Under the pieces are notes generated by a model that searched no databases, had not been told where the DNA came from, and saw only the letters and a list, made by a program, of their open reading frames with translations. A stretch of DNA of 64,000 nt from Micromonospora lupini (GTDB lineage Bacteria; Actinomycetota; Actinomycetes; Mycobacteriales; Micromonosporaceae): positions 2,976,001-3,040,000 of the forward strand of contig NZ_JAPENL010000001.1 of NCBI RefSeq assembly GCF_026342015.1, read 5' to 3'. This document shows positions 8,135 through 16,938 of the stretch, one piece after another (position 1 is the first letter of the stretch; each line of letters starts with the position of its first letter). The position numbers and the translations under genes are program-made.

Positions 8135-8824
8135 CTAGATCGCGAGAGCGTGGGGGAACTTGGCCGGTACGCCCGGGACGCGCCACAGCTCCAGGTACCG
8201 GGCGGCCGTCGTCGTGCCGATGTGCCGCACCGTTCCGACGGAGTTCTGCGCGGTCAGCGCGATCGTCTGCTCGGACAGGGGCGTCGACGCTGTCCGGACC
8301 AGGTACTTGCTGAGGTGGGTCAGCGGATACTCACGGGTGTCTGGCGCCTGCGTGTGCCCGAGCGTCCCCCAGTCGACGAGGAAGCTGCTCGCGCTGTTTC
8401 GGATCCGCCACAAGGTGGCGTTCGCAACCGAGGCCACGTACTTGCCGCCCACGACCACCTTGTAGACCACACCGGGCTCGAAGGTCAGGCCGCTCAGCGA
8501 GATGACCGCACCCTCACCCGGGCCGACGTTCGCCGAGTCCGACGCAGCCCACGCCACATCGACCAGGTCGTCGGCCGGCGTGAACGCGGCGACGACCACC
8601 CAGTCGCCCTCGATGAGCTGCAGGCACGCCCGATCACCCGGTCGGCCCTTCACGCTCGCCGGGATCTTCATCGGCGTCTCGACGCTCGACCCATCCATCC
8701 GGACCGTGCACCGCGACGTCAACGGATCCCGCGACACCAAGGTGCCCACCCGCGCCGGCTGCGGCGGCGCCATCGCCCGGATCCGCTCGTCGATCGCCCG
8801 GTTCAGCTCTGCGTCGTACCTCAT
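8135..8824 (-). CDS. Minor tail / baseplate protein
   Basis: 229 residues. The first 110 contain an OB-like beta segment (VGTLVSRDPLTSRCTVRMDG), the rest is beta-rich. A short protein of this kind after the baseplate hub is usual in actinobacterial siphoviruses. ATG overlaps the upstream stop (ATGA). Exact role in the tail tip is unknown. Confidence 0.65.
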   Translation of the reverse strand: MRYDAELNRAIDERIRAMAPPQPARVGTLVSRDPLTSRCTVRMDGSSVETPMKIPASVKGRPGDRACLQLIEGDWVVVAAFTPADDLVDVAWAASDSANVGPGEGAVISLSGLTFEPGVVYKVVVGGKYVASVANATLWRIRNSASSFLVDWGTLGHTQAPDTREYPLTHLSKYLVRTASTPLSEQTIALTAQNSVGTVRHIGTTTAARYLELWRVPGVPAKFPHALAI

Positions 8825-9951
8825 GGCAGGGCCGTCCATTCGTGGCTCATCAGCCCGCGGCCGAGCGGCAGCGTCCACTGGGTGGCCATCGTCTGCATCG
8901 GCGGGCCGGCCGCCGGGTCGACCACCAGCAGCCGGTCGAAGTGCCAGTGCAGCGGGTTGATCGCTGTGGCCGGGACGTAGACGGTGGGCAGCCGCATGTC
9001 CGCGTCGATCTTCTCCTGGGCCTGCTGCACGAGCGACGCGTGATCGGCGGCGTCCAGCCCCTCCATCCGGGTGATGACCCGGCCGCGTGCGTCGACGGAC
9101 GTGTCGCCGGTCGACTGGTTGACGTACGTGTACATGCCGTTTCCCTCGACCGGCGGCGCGGCCTCGATGTCGTTCCTCCTGTAGAACACCCACCGGTTAG
9201 GCGCGTCCCAGATGTCCCGGTCGAGGTTGCGGTCCGGGGCGATCGTCGACCGCAGGCCGTCGGCCTCGTACGTCCACTCGGCCGGCCGCAGCCCTGGCGG
9301 CTGGTAAGGGTGGCAGCGCGGCCGCCCTTCCCAGTCCGACCAGATCCCGGCGTAGCCGACAGCCGCGAGCAAGTCGTTGACGACGGTCAGCCATGTGAGC
9401 CGGTCGTCGAACGCCCACACCTTCGGCGACGGCAAGACCAGACCGGCGGCGCCGCGATCGATGATGTACTGGACGAACCCGCGCTCGATCAGGATGTCCT
9501 CGACCGCCGTCAGGTAGCTGACGCCGCTGTCGATCGCGTACGTGTCCCCGACCGGATCCTGCAACGCCTTGAGGATGTCGTAGCCGGCCACGTCGTACGT
9601 CGGCGGCCGCGTCCGCAGGTTCCGCCGCGGCGTCGAGGTGAAGTACGCGCCGAGGTTGAACCGCGCGCTGAGCTGGCCATCGGCGATCGTCATGTACGGG
9701 CGGACGATCGCCCGCCCCCAGTCCAGGTCCGTTGAGATCGGCAGCTTCGCCGTGCCGTGCAGTTCCGCGTACGAGTTGCGCGACACCGATCCGCCGAGCT
9801 GCAGATCAGCGGAGATGTCCGCCAACACCGTCAGCGCCTGGTCGACCAGCTCCAGCCCGTACCCGAGCGTCAGCGCGGGCGCGTCGACGATCAGCGCCTC
9901 CACCTGCTCGGCCGTCAGCGCCTCGCGCGGCGACGCGGTCAGCGGCTGCAC
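8821..9951 (-). CDS. Baseplate hub-like minor tail protein
   Basis: 376 residues, starting at GTG. It is mixed alpha/beta with conserved-looking Trp/Tyr-rich segments (VGYAGIWSDWEGRPRCHPYQ) and matches in size and position the hub protein that follows the distal tail protein in siphophage tail modules. It would sit at the tail tip below the tape measure. No enzymatic motif seen. Confidence 0.65.
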   Translation of the reverse strand: MQPLTASPREALTAEQVEALIVDAPALTLGYGLELVDQALTVLADISADLQLGGSVSRNSYAELHGTAKLPISTDLDWGRAIVRPYMTIADGQLSARFNLGAYFTSTPRRNLRTRPPTYDVAGYDILKALQDPVGDTYAIDSGVSYLTAVEDILIERGFVQYIIDRGAAGLVLPSPKVWAFDDRLTWLTVVNDLLAAVGYAGIWSDWEGRPRCHPYQPPGLRPAEWTYEADGLRSTIAPDRNLDRDIWDAPNRWVFYRRNDIEAAPPVEGNGMYTYVNQSTGDTSVDARGRVITRMEGLDAADHASLVQQAQEKIDADMRLPTVYVPATAINPLHWHFDRLLVVDPAAGPPMQTMATQWTLPLGRGLMSHEWTALP

Positions 9952-9952
9952 G

Positions 9953-10342
9953 TCACACCCCCTCTGCGGCGGTGATCGTGCGCAGGGTCAGCGCGACGTC
10001 GTACCAGTACGCCGCCGTCGGACCAGGCGCGACCGGCGGCTCCGACGGCATGACGGTGAAGAAGACGCCCGTCCACCGTTGGCCCCGATGGTCACGGACC
10101 AGGACCGCGACGCCCATCCAGTCCCGCAGCTTGCCGACCGTGGCCAGCGACACCCGGCGCAGCGTCACTCCGAACGTGCCCCGCTCGCCTTCGGTGGCCA
10201 CCGCGCGTTGCCGGCCGCCGGCGAACGTGATCACCTCGCCGTCCTGCTCGTACTGCTGCGACCGGTCCACCGACCCGGCCGACACCGCCTCGCCCGTGTC
10301 GAGTCGGTTGATCCACACCCGGTCCAGAATCAGCGTCGCCAT
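9953..10342 (-). CDS. Distal tail-like protein
   Basis: 129 residues, beta-rich, no catalytic motif. It directly follows the tape-measure gene, the usual place of the distal tail protein, though that protein is normally larger. ATG start, stop two bases before the next GTG. The assignment rests on gene order. Confidence 0.6.
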   Translation of the reverse strand: MATLILDRVWINRLDTGEAVSAGSVDRSQQYEQDGEVITFAGGRQRAVATEGERGTFGVTLRRVSLATVGKLRDWMGVAVLVRDHRGQRWTGVFFTVMPSEPPVAPGPTAAYWYDVALTLRTITAAEGV

Positions 10343-10357
10343 GGTGTGACCTCCGAA

Positions 10358-13276
10358 TCAGCGTGTGAGCGTGCGGCCCTGGGCCCGGCCGAGCTGCCGG
10401 GCCGAGGACACCGACCCGGTCAGGTGCTCCCCGACACCGGGCGCGACCCGATCCACCGCGGCGACCAGCTGCCGCAGGAGGTGGTGCACTGTCGGGTCCG
10501 CGCCGCCGATCGCCGCGGCGGCCGGAGCGACGGTCGACGCGGACCGCGCCGGCCCGGGCGACAGCTGCATGGTTGCGGCGCCGGTCTGCGGGGCGAAGCT
10601 CTGCCAGCCGCCCCACCAGTTCTCGATCGCGTACCCCACCAGGGACCGGGTGCGCGCCATGTCCCCGTACCGCGGTGCGAACAGCTCGCCGCCGGTGGCC
10701 GGTTCCGCCCAGGCGTAGCGGGCCGGGCCGGCCGGCTGGGCGACCTGCGCCTGCCGCAGCAGACCGACCGCGGCGTGCTCGTAGACGCCGCCGCGCTCGT
10801 TCTTGAGGATCGTGCCGCCCGGCACCTTCATGTCGCCGGTGCTCGTCCACCTGACGGTGCCCGAGATGTAGATGTGCTTGTCTTTCAGCTCGTTGATCTT
10901 CGCCTTGAGCGCGTTGACCGCCGCCTTGGCCTCGCCGGTGCTGGCCCAGAAGGGCACCGTCTTCGACGGCGGCACCGACCTCACGGCGAAGTTGAAGTCC
11001 TGCGCCTGCGCGGTCGCCTTCGTCGCGCCCGGTGCCGACACGTCCGTCGACACCTCGCCCGGGATGCTGCGGTACTTGCCGATCAGCTCGTCGACGGCCT
11101 GCTTGTTGAAACCCAACTGGAGCAGCGTCCGGCGCAGCCCGTCGATGTCCTTGACGTACTTACCGTTGGCCTCGTCGAGCGTTGCGCCGTGATCGATACG
11201 AGCCTGCCGCAGGTCGTTGATCCGGTCGATCTGTTCCAACACCACACCGATGTTGTCCCGCCCGGCCTGCTTGTTGATGTCGAGGATCCGGGTGCCCGAC
11301 TTCAGTTCCTCGCTCACGTCGGCGATTCCCTGCTTGTACTTCAGCAGGGCGGTGTCGACGTCCATCCGTTGACCGAACAGGCCGTCGAACGCGGCCTTCA
11401 GCTCGTCGACCTGCTTCGCCGCGTCGCTCGCGGACTGGCCCACCGCACCGACCTGCGGCGCCGCGTCACCCGAGGACTTCCCGGCCGTCTCCACCGCGGC
11501 CGCGTACTCCGGGAACAGGGCACGCAGCTCGTCGACGGTGACGCCGTCCTTCGCCGCCGCCGCGGCGAGCCGGTCGAACGCGGCCGCCGCCTCGTCGGCA
11601 GCGCCGCCAGCGACGAGCTGCGAGAACGCCTGGTCCATCGCCGCGACCCGCTCCTTCGTGCGGGTCAACGAGGTGTTCGTGCCGTCCAGACCAGGTATGA
11701 CCGCCTCGAAGGTCTCCTGCATGCCCTTGGTCCACCGGCGGCGGGTGTTGTCGCTGTCCGCGAGGAACTTCAGACCCACCGTCAGGTCCGCCATGTCGCC
11801 GCCGAGCACCCGCGCGGATTCGCCGGCGAGCCGGCCGCTGGCACCCCACTCGGACAGGCCCTTGGCCATGGCGTCGATCTGCGGGTTCAGGTCACTCTGC
11901 ATCGCCCCGACCGCCGCGCCCGCGATCTCGAACGCCACGAACGCCGCCGTCGCGCGTCCCAGCCACTTCGTGGTCGTCTCCAGGCCGCGCGCTGCCCGCT
12001 GGCCGCCCGGGCCGACCGCGCGCAGCTCGGTCAGCATGTCGGCCGTCGACCGGCGGGCCTTGACCAAGCCCGCGCCCAAGAGCAGAGCGCCGCCGGTGAC
12101 GCCAGCCATCACCGTGACCGTGGAGCCGAGGGCGGGCGGCAGCTCGCCGACTTCGTCGACCAGCGCGCCGACCGACTGCACCAAGATCCGCAGACCGCCG
12201 TTGGCCCCGGACCCGGCCTCGATCGCCATGGTCTCCAGCGAGCCCTTGAGCTTCTCGACGTCTCCCGCGAGGTTGTCCATCTTCTTCGCGGCGGTCTCTG
12301 CGGCGGCGCCCTGGTCGTCGACGGCCTTGACGTAGTCGGCCAGCTTGTCCGCACCGACCTCGTAGAGGACGTTCGCGGCGCGCATCGCGTCGGCACCGAA
12401 GATCTGCGCCAGGGCCGCGTTGCGCTGTTCCTGGGTGAGTCCGCCGAGCTGCCGCTGCAGCTGCCCGGCCAGATCGACGGTGCCGACGAAATTGCCGTTG
12501 GCGTCGTACGCGTGGATGCCCAGCTCTTCCATCAGCGCCGACGCCTTGGCGGTCGGGGCCTGCAGCATCATCAGCATGGTCTTCAGCGACGTGCCGGCGT
12601 CCGAGCCGATCAGCGCCCGGTCGGCGAACGCCGACAGCGTGCCGACCGTTTCCTCGAGCGACAGGCCCGCGCCGGACGCGGCCAGGCCACCCTGCTTGAT
12701 GGCCTCGCCCAGCTCGTGGACGTCGGTGGCGCTCTTGTTCGCCGACGCGGACAGGACGTCGGCGATGTGCCCGACGTCCTTGCCCTGCAGCTTGAAGACG
12801 TTCATCGTCTTCGCCGAGACGTCGGCCGCCTCGGCCAGGTCCAGCGACCCCGCCGCCGCCAGGGCCAGCGACCCGGTCAGTGCGCCGCCGAGGATCTGCG
12901 ACGTGGACAGGCCGGCCTTCGCCAGCTCGGCCTCCGCCTTGGCCGCCTCGGTGGCGCTGAACGCCGTGTCAGCGCCGGCCTGCAGAGCGGCCTGCCGCAG
13001 CCGGTCGAGGTCCTTACCGGTCGCGTTACTGACCGCCGACACCTCGCTCATCTGCTTGTCGAACTTCGCGGCCGCGCCGACGGCGAGAGCGAACGCCCCG
13101 GCCAGGCCGAGGCCCATCGCGGCCGCCTGGTCGGCCACCGCGTCGAGCCGGCCACGCTTCGCCGCCTGGTCCAGCTCGGCGACAAAGCCCTTCGTGGCGG
13201 TCCCCGCCTGCCGCATCCCCGACATGTAGCCGCTGACCTCGGCGGTGAGCTTCACTCCCACGGTGCGCAGCGTCAC
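10358..13276 (-). CDS. Tail tape measure protein
   Basis: 972 residues, the longest gene of the phage. Residues about 60-350 match the TP901-type tape-measure core (FDKQMSEVSAVSNATGKDL, then DTAFSATEAAKAEAELAKAG); hydrophobic stretches occur near 380-400 and 430-450 and the remainder is helical. Tape measures set tail length at roughly 0.15 nm per residue, so a tail near 145 nm is expected. GTG start overlaps the stop of the frameshifted chaperone by four bases (GTGA). Confidence 0.92.
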   Translation of the reverse strand: MTLRTVGVKLTAEVSGYMSGMRQAGTATKGFVAELDQAAKRGRLDAVADQAAAMGLGLAGAFALAVGAAAKFDKQMSEVSAVSNATGKDLDRLRQAALQAGADTAFSATEAAKAEAELAKAGLSTSQILGGALTGSLALAAAGSLDLAEAADVSAKTMNVFKLQGKDVGHIADVLSASANKSATDVHELGEAIKQGGLAASGAGLSLEETVGTLSAFADRALIGSDAGTSLKTMLMMLQAPTAKASALMEELGIHAYDANGNFVGTVDLAGQLQRQLGGLTQEQRNAALAQIFGADAMRAANVLYEVGADKLADYVKAVDDQGAAAETAAKKMDNLAGDVEKLKGSLETMAIEAGSGANGGLRILVQSVGALVDEVGELPPALGSTVTVMAGVTGGALLLGAGLVKARRSTADMLTELRAVGPGGQRAARGLETTTKWLGRATAAFVAFEIAGAAVGAMQSDLNPQIDAMAKGLSEWGASGRLAGESARVLGGDMADLTVGLKFLADSDNTRRRWTKGMQETFEAVIPGLDGTNTSLTRTKERVAAMDQAFSQLVAGGAADEAAAAFDRLAAAAAKDGVTVDELRALFPEYAAAVETAGKSSGDAAPQVGAVGQSASDAAKQVDELKAAFDGLFGQRMDVDTALLKYKQGIADVSEELKSGTRILDINKQAGRDNIGVVLEQIDRINDLRQARIDHGATLDEANGKYVKDIDGLRRTLLQLGFNKQAVDELIGKYRSIPGEVSTDVSAPGATKATAQAQDFNFAVRSVPPSKTVPFWASTGEAKAAVNALKAKINELKDKHIYISGTVRWTSTGDMKVPGGTILKNERGGVYEHAAVGLLRQAQVAQPAGPARYAWAEPATGGELFAPRYGDMARTRSLVGYAIENWWGGWQSFAPQTGAATMQLSPGPARSASTVAPAAAAIGGADPTVHHLLRQLVAAVDRVAPGVGEHLTGSVSSARQLGRAQGRTLTR

Positions 13277-14198
13277 GAGCCCATCCCTCCCGATCTACGG
13301 ACCCGCCAGATCCGGGCACCACCGACCACGTCCTGCGTCGTCGCCGCTTTCTGCGCCTCCAGCAGCGCCAGGCGGGCCCGGCACACCACCCGGTCGGCGA
13401 CGAACTGCGGCCCGGTTTCCTCGTCGCTGGTCGTGTCCACGTACCGCTGGCCGCAGCCACACGGGCAGAACTCCGCCCGGTACAGGGCCAGGGCGAGGAC
13501 CTCGGCCCGGTCCTGCTCCGTCCACTCCGGCTCTCGGGTCGTCACCGACCGCACCAACCGGCCGCGCCGGTCGTAGTGGTGGCGGGTCGTCTCGACCGGC
13601 TCCCGGCCGTCGATGCGCGACCCGGGGATCCCGAGCCGTTCGGCCGCCTCTACTCGGTCGCGGAACTCCGGGTCATCCGCGAGGCGGCGAGCGAGAAAGG
13701 GACGTCGATGTCCCGCCGGTTCAGGCCCCACGCCGCGTTCGCCAGGGTGTCGAACTGCCGGTCGGTGAGCGCCTGGTCGAGCAGCAGCTTCCACTCGTCT
13801 TCGGTCAGTTCCGGGTCGACGACCGAGCGGCGTACCAGCTCGTCGAAGAACGTCTCGGTGTTGACGCCGACACCACGGTCCTGCTCCACGATCGCCCCGG
13901 ACTCGTCGTCCTTGCGGGGTGGGTGCTGGGCGATGAACGCCCGCCACGCCGGTCGGGGCATGGCGCGGAGCCGGAACTGGTAGGTGTGCTGCAGCATGTC
14001 CTGGCGGACCTGTTCCATCCGCTCGGCAATCCCTGCGGCAGCCGTCACGTCTTCGAGGGAAGCGGTCGTTTCGCGCTGCGCCTGGTCGAGCTGCCGCTCC
14101 AGGTCCTCGAACTCGGCGGTGAGGTCGCCCCGTAGGCATACCGGCACGGTCGCCTCGGGCAGTCGCGCGCCGGCGAGTAGCGTCTTGAAGTCGGTCAT
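13273..14198 (-). CDS. Tail assembly chaperone, long form made by -1 frameshift
   Basis: Reading starts at 14198 and shifts -1 at CCCTTTC (13701-13695), giving 168 residues of the short chaperone followed by 140 in the -1 frame. The fusion reads through ...DVPF then LARRLADDPEFRDRV. The second part carries a Cys-rich patch (CPCGCGQ). Short and long chaperones coat the tape measure before tube assembly, in a fixed ratio set by slippage. The -1 frame has no good start of its own between the slip site and its conserved-looking part, which supports frameshifting over re-initiation. Confidence 0.8.
13650..14198 (-). CDS. Tail assembly chaperone, short form
   Basis: 182 residues, acidic and helical, ending in a short tail (RMTRSSATE) when no slippage occurs. 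It lies between the tail tube gene and the tape measure, the standard place for the G protein of siphophages. ATG start. The first 168 residues are shared with the long form. Confidence 0.85.
   Translation of the reverse strand: MTDFKTLLAGARLPEATVPVCLRGDLTAEFEDLERQLDQAQRETTASLEDVTAAAGIAERMEQVRQDMLQHTYQFRLRAMPRPAWRAFIAQHPPRKDDESGAIVEQDRGVGVNTETFFDELVRRSVVDPELTEDEWKLLLDQALTDRQFDTLANAAWGLNRRDIDVPFSLAASRMTRSSATE
13695..13701 (-). promoter_or_regulatory. Programmed -1 frameshift slippery heptamer
   Basis: On the coding strand the heptamer is C CCT TTC in the zero frame, a perfect X XXY YYZ pattern, so the CCT and TTC tRNAs can re-pair on CCC and TTT. It lies 14 codons before the zero-frame stop, and the -1 frame then stays open to 13273. 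Confidence 0.8.
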
Positions 14199-14289
14199 CG
14201 TCTTCTGGCCCTTCGTGTGTCTGGCCCGGGCAGTGCGGAGAGCGGGAGCGGACCGGGCCAGTTGGTCCGCCCCCGCCGTTCTGGGAGGG

Positions 14290-14769
14290 TCAGGCGACGA
14301 CGGCCCGCAGCGCGGGCTGATCGGTCATCTTCACCGGCACCTCGAACCGCTCCACCGTGTTCGGCTCCGGGTCCATCCACGCCGTCTCGCCGCAGATCAC
14401 CGGGTACACCTGGAGGGGCTGCGTGGACGCGAACGCCGTTGCCGCGGGCAGCGACTTGCGGATGGTGATGAACCCGGCCGTGTCCGGCGTCATCGTCGTG
14501 TACACCACGTCGGACCCGCTCTGCTTCTTGAAGCGGAGCATGGTGCCGGAGTAGCTACGCCGGCCGTTCGTGTTGGTGTCGAACGTGCTCTCGACGTTGC
14601 CGGTCGGCACATCGGCGGTCTCCGGCCGGAACCCGACGATCCCGTCCGCGGTGATCCACCGGCTGACGCGGATGCCGGCGTTCAGCTCCGCCAGCGTGGG
14701 GGCGTTGATGTTGGTGATGGCCGGCACCCAGTCGACTCGGGTCTTGCCATCACCGGGGATGTCCGGCAT
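14290..14769 (-). CDS. Major tail tube protein
   Basis: 159 residues, beta-rich, beginning MPDIPGDGKTRVDWVPAITN. Length, composition and place directly upstream of the chaperone genes fit the tail tube subunit. The 91-base gap to the chaperone gene is long for this operon and contains a GGCCCGG...CCGGGCC inverted repeat, possibly setting a different expression level for this abundant protein. Confidence 0.8.
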   Translation of the reverse strand: MPDIPGDGKTRVDWVPAITNINAPTLAELNAGIRVSRWITADGIVGFRPETADVPTGNVESTFDTNTNGRRSYSGTMLRFKKQSGSDVVYTTMTPDTAGFITIRKSLPAATAFASTQPLQVYPVICGETAWMDPEPNTVERFEVPVKMTDQPALRAVVA

Positions 14770-14772
14770 CGC

Positions 14773-15132
14773 TTACCTCTTCTCGCTCGTGCTGCTGGCG
14801 GACTTCGGGGTCGCCCCCGACTCGGCCGGAGCCGCCTCGGTGGCCGTCACCCGGCCGGCCTCGGTGGCCGGGTCCGGGGTGTTGAAGGGGTTCACCGGCG
14901 GCTCCGGGTCCGAGGGCTGCCAGCCCTTCTGCATCCAGAGCTCGGCCGCCTCGACCGCGAACTGGGCGCGGCCGCCGTGCTCTTCGTGCCGCATCCACAC
15001 GCGGTCGCCGGCGGCCGGCTCGTCGGACTCCGACCAGCCCAGCGGCGTCCACCGGTCACGCTCGTCGACGCCGACCATCAGCGCCTTCACGCCGTAGCCG
15101 TCGGTCATCCAGTACTGCGTCTTCGCCGTCAT
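14773..15132 (-). CDS. Tail-region protein of unknown function
   Basis: 119 residues; a folded first 75 (several Trp residues, KALMVGVDERDRWTPLGW) then a disordered Pro/Thr/Ala/Glu tail ending STSEKR. It lies three bases before the tail tube gene. A tail-tube partner or a minor virion protein is likely; family not recognised. Confidence 0.6.
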   Translation of the reverse strand: MTAKTQYWMTDGYGVKALMVGVDERDRWTPLGWSESDEPAAGDRVWMRHEEHGGRAQFAVEAAELWMQKGWQPSDPEPPVNPFNTPDPATEAGRVTATEAAPAESGATPKSASSTSEKR

Positions 15133-15145
15133 CAGGGGTTGCCTC

Positions 15146-15481
15146 CTATGCCCGGTACAGCTCGTACGTGACGCCGGTCAGCGCGCCGCTGAACGTGACC
15201 GTCGCGACGCCGGTCGCCGGGTTGATCGCGGTCCGGGGGATGAGGATCATGCGGACGCCGGTCGCCGGCGCGGCCACCGCGGTGACGGTGCCGGGATTGG
15301 CCGAGGGCGTCACACCCGGATCCAGCACCGAGACGTTCGTCGCCGTCCCGGTCGTGATCACCCGCATGTGCACGCCATTCACACCGAAGCTGCCCTCGGC
15401 GATCGTGTCGGACGCCGACGGCGTGATCGCCGCCGGCGTCGTGCCGGCCGGAACGACCGACTGTGCTGCTTGAAGCGCCAT
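15146..15481 (-). CDS. Probable virion protein, beta-rich
   Basis: 111 residues. Almost entirely Ala/Thr/Val/Gly with alternating hydrophobics (GTVTAVAAPATGVRMILIPR), suggesting an Ig-like or jelly-roll surface domain. ATG at 15481 follows AGAGGTG by eight bases; an in-frame TTG at 15499 overlaps that site and is less likely. Located between the tail terminator and tail tube genes. Function unknown. Confidence 0.6.
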   Translation of the reverse strand: MALQAAQSVVPAGTTPAAITPSASDTIAEGSFGVNGVHMRVITTGTATNVSVLDPGVTPSANPGTVTAVAAPATGVRMILIPRTAINPATGVATVTFSGALTGVTYELYRA

Positions 15482-15564
15482 CGGCGCCACACCTCTCAAT
15501 CTGGAATCGACGTGGATCTGTCAGTTCGTAAGCACGCTGGCCGGGGCGCGCTAACCTGCCCGGC

Positions 15565-15762
15565 ATGACGTCTCAGCAGGAATCGCGGTGGAGCCTCAAC
15601 CACACCGGCAACCGGGTGGTCCTAGCCGTGCTCGTCGGCGTGATCGTCGGGCTGCTCGGCACCGCGGCCGGCATCACCGGCGTCGGCCACTTCGTGGTGT
15701 TCCTGGTGGCCGCGGTCGTCACCTACGGCGTGGCCACCGCGATGGCGGTGCGGCGCCGCTAG
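15565..15762 (+). CDS. Opposite-strand two-helix membrane protein (moron-like)
   Basis: 65 residues: a polar start (MTSQQESRWSLNHTGNR), two membrane helices (about 19-37 and 41-59) and a basic end (AVRRR). It sits against the late operon, in the gap between 15481 and 15759. A TAACCT box ends eight bases before the ATG, so a leaderless transcript from its own promoter is possible. Small membrane proteins expressed from lysogens often act in superinfection exclusion; that role is a guess. Confidence 0.6.
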   Translation: MTSQQESRWSLNHTGNRVVLAVLVGVIVGLLGTAAGITGVGHFVVFLVAAVVTYGVATAMAVRRR

Positions 15763-16166
15763 GCCGGTACGGACTCGAGTCGGTACACGTCGACCCGGTC
15801 CATGATCAGCGTGCCGGTGGACTCGTTGCGCTGCGGCGGCTGACCGTCCTCCCGGCGGATCGGCCAGCAGACGCGGCCCGTCACCGTCGGCACCACATCG
15901 AGCAGTGCGGTCCGCACCCGTTCGCCGAGCGCCCGCGTGGTCGCGCTGTTCTCGCCGACGCAGTGCGCGTACACGCGCAGCACGAACCGTTCCGAGGTCC
16001 CCTCCAGCGCTCGGCTGTCGGGCAGTTCCGGGTCGACGTCGGCGAAGTAGACCAACACGTACGGCGGGACGCCGTCCTTCGGGACCGCCCCGTCGAGCAC
16101 CTTCAGGCTGCCCGGAGCGGCCTGGAGCAGCGCCAGCACGGCGTCCGCGTGCGCCCGGATGGTCAC
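15759..16166 (-). CDS. Tail terminator / tail completion protein
   Basis: 135 residues, an alpha-beta fold with a helical start (MTIRAHADAVLALLQAAPGS) and a beta-rich remainder ending TLIMDRVDVYRLESVPA. Position after the HK97-gp10-like gene matches the tail terminator that caps the tube. ATG overlaps the upstream stop by four bases; the stop overlaps the opposite-strand gene by four bases. Confidence 0.7.
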   Translation of the reverse strand: MTIRAHADAVLALLQAAPGSLKVLDGAVPKDGVPPYVLVYFADVDPELPDSRALEGTSERFVLRVYAHCVGENSATTRALGERVRTALLDVVPTVTGRVCWPIRREDGQPPQRNESTGTLIMDRVDVYRLESVPA

Positions 16167-16549
16167 CGGCCCTCCAGGATCCGCGCGGCCAGATCTTCCA
16201 TGGCCTTCTCGAACCGGGGCCGCTCAGCATCACCGGCCGGGATCATGTGCGGTCGCGGCGCGTTGTTCACCGACCCGAACTCGATCAGGTTGCCCAGCGC
16301 GCCCTGCCGCTTGGCCTTGTCCGGGCCGATCTCCGCCGTGTACGACGCCGGCGTCTCCTTCGTGTCGTAGGAGATCGCGTACGGGTAGGCCGGCGCGTGC
16401 GCCAGGCCCCGTACCCGGCCCTGCGCGTCGCGCTTGATGTTCAACGCCCCGCGCTGCACCACCGCCCGGGTTTCCTTCGGCGCCTGCAGCAGCACCGCGT
16501 CCAGGTCGTGCTGCCACTTCTTCAGCTCGCCGTACTCGATGTCGGTCAT
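16163..16549 (-). CDS. HK97 gp10-like head-tail / tail completion protein
   Basis: 128 residues. KETRAVVQRGALNIKRDAQ followed by a beta segment and NLIEFGSVNNAPRPHMIPAG is the pattern of the HK97 gp10 family, where the FGS...RP.M.PA block is diagnostic. It joins head and tail. ATG overlaps the upstream stop (ATGA). Confidence 0.85.
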   Translation of the reverse strand: MTDIEYGELKKWQHDLDAVLLQAPKETRAVVQRGALNIKRDAQGRVRGLAHAPAYPYAISYDTKETPASYTAEIGPDKAKRQGALGNLIEFGSVNNAPRPHMIPAGDAERPRFEKAMEDLAARILEGR

Positions 16550-16938
16550 GTCGTCCGCTCCGTCACCCCGACCCGACGCGCGGTCGCGTGGGTCTTGTGC
16601 GCGAGGTCGCGTATGAGGAAGACCCGGCCGGGTAGGTCCGGGTCGTGCACTGACGCGGTCACCGTGATCTCGTCGCCGACGTCGAGGCCGACCACGGTCA
16701 TCGGGAGCTGGACCTCCAGGCGCAGCATCAGCTGGAAGTCCTCGCCGGCGTCGGCCTGTGCCGCTTGGCCTGCGTGCTGCTGGATCCGGCACTTCCCGGC
16801 GTACAGCGGCTCGTAGGTCTTGATCACGTTGCCGTCGTCGTCGCTGCCCTCACCGGTGACCCGCCGGATTGAGCATGTGTCGACCATCAGCGACTCGGCG
16901 AACGCCCGCCCGTCGGCGAGCAGCTGGTCGACGGACAT
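16546..16938 (-). CDS. Head-tail connector / stopper-like protein
   Basis: 130 residues, beta-barrel-like: a helix start, then GKCRIQQH, QLMLRLEVQLPMT and VGDEITVTASVHDPDLPGR. This pattern fits the stopper proteins between portal adaptor and tail. Start ATG overlaps the upstream stop by one base (TGATG). Confidence 0.65.
   Translation of the reverse strand: MSVDQLLADGRAFAESLMVDTCSIRRVTGEGSDDDGNVIKTYEPLYAGKCRIQQHAGQAAQADAGEDFQLMLRLEVQLPMTVVGLDVGDEITVTASVHDPDLPGRVFLIRDLAHKTHATARRVGVTERTT

Noticed and set aside
6068..8980. Long rightward open frame of 970 codons opposite the tail fibre
   Set aside because: It is an Arg/Gly/Pro/Asp-rich shadow frame typical of GC-rich DNA; the minus strand encodes a convincing fibre and baseplate proteins.
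9638..13576. Rightward open frame of 1312 codons opposite the tape measure
   Set aside because: Composition is dominated by Arg, Gly and Val without domains; the tape measure on the other strand is clear.
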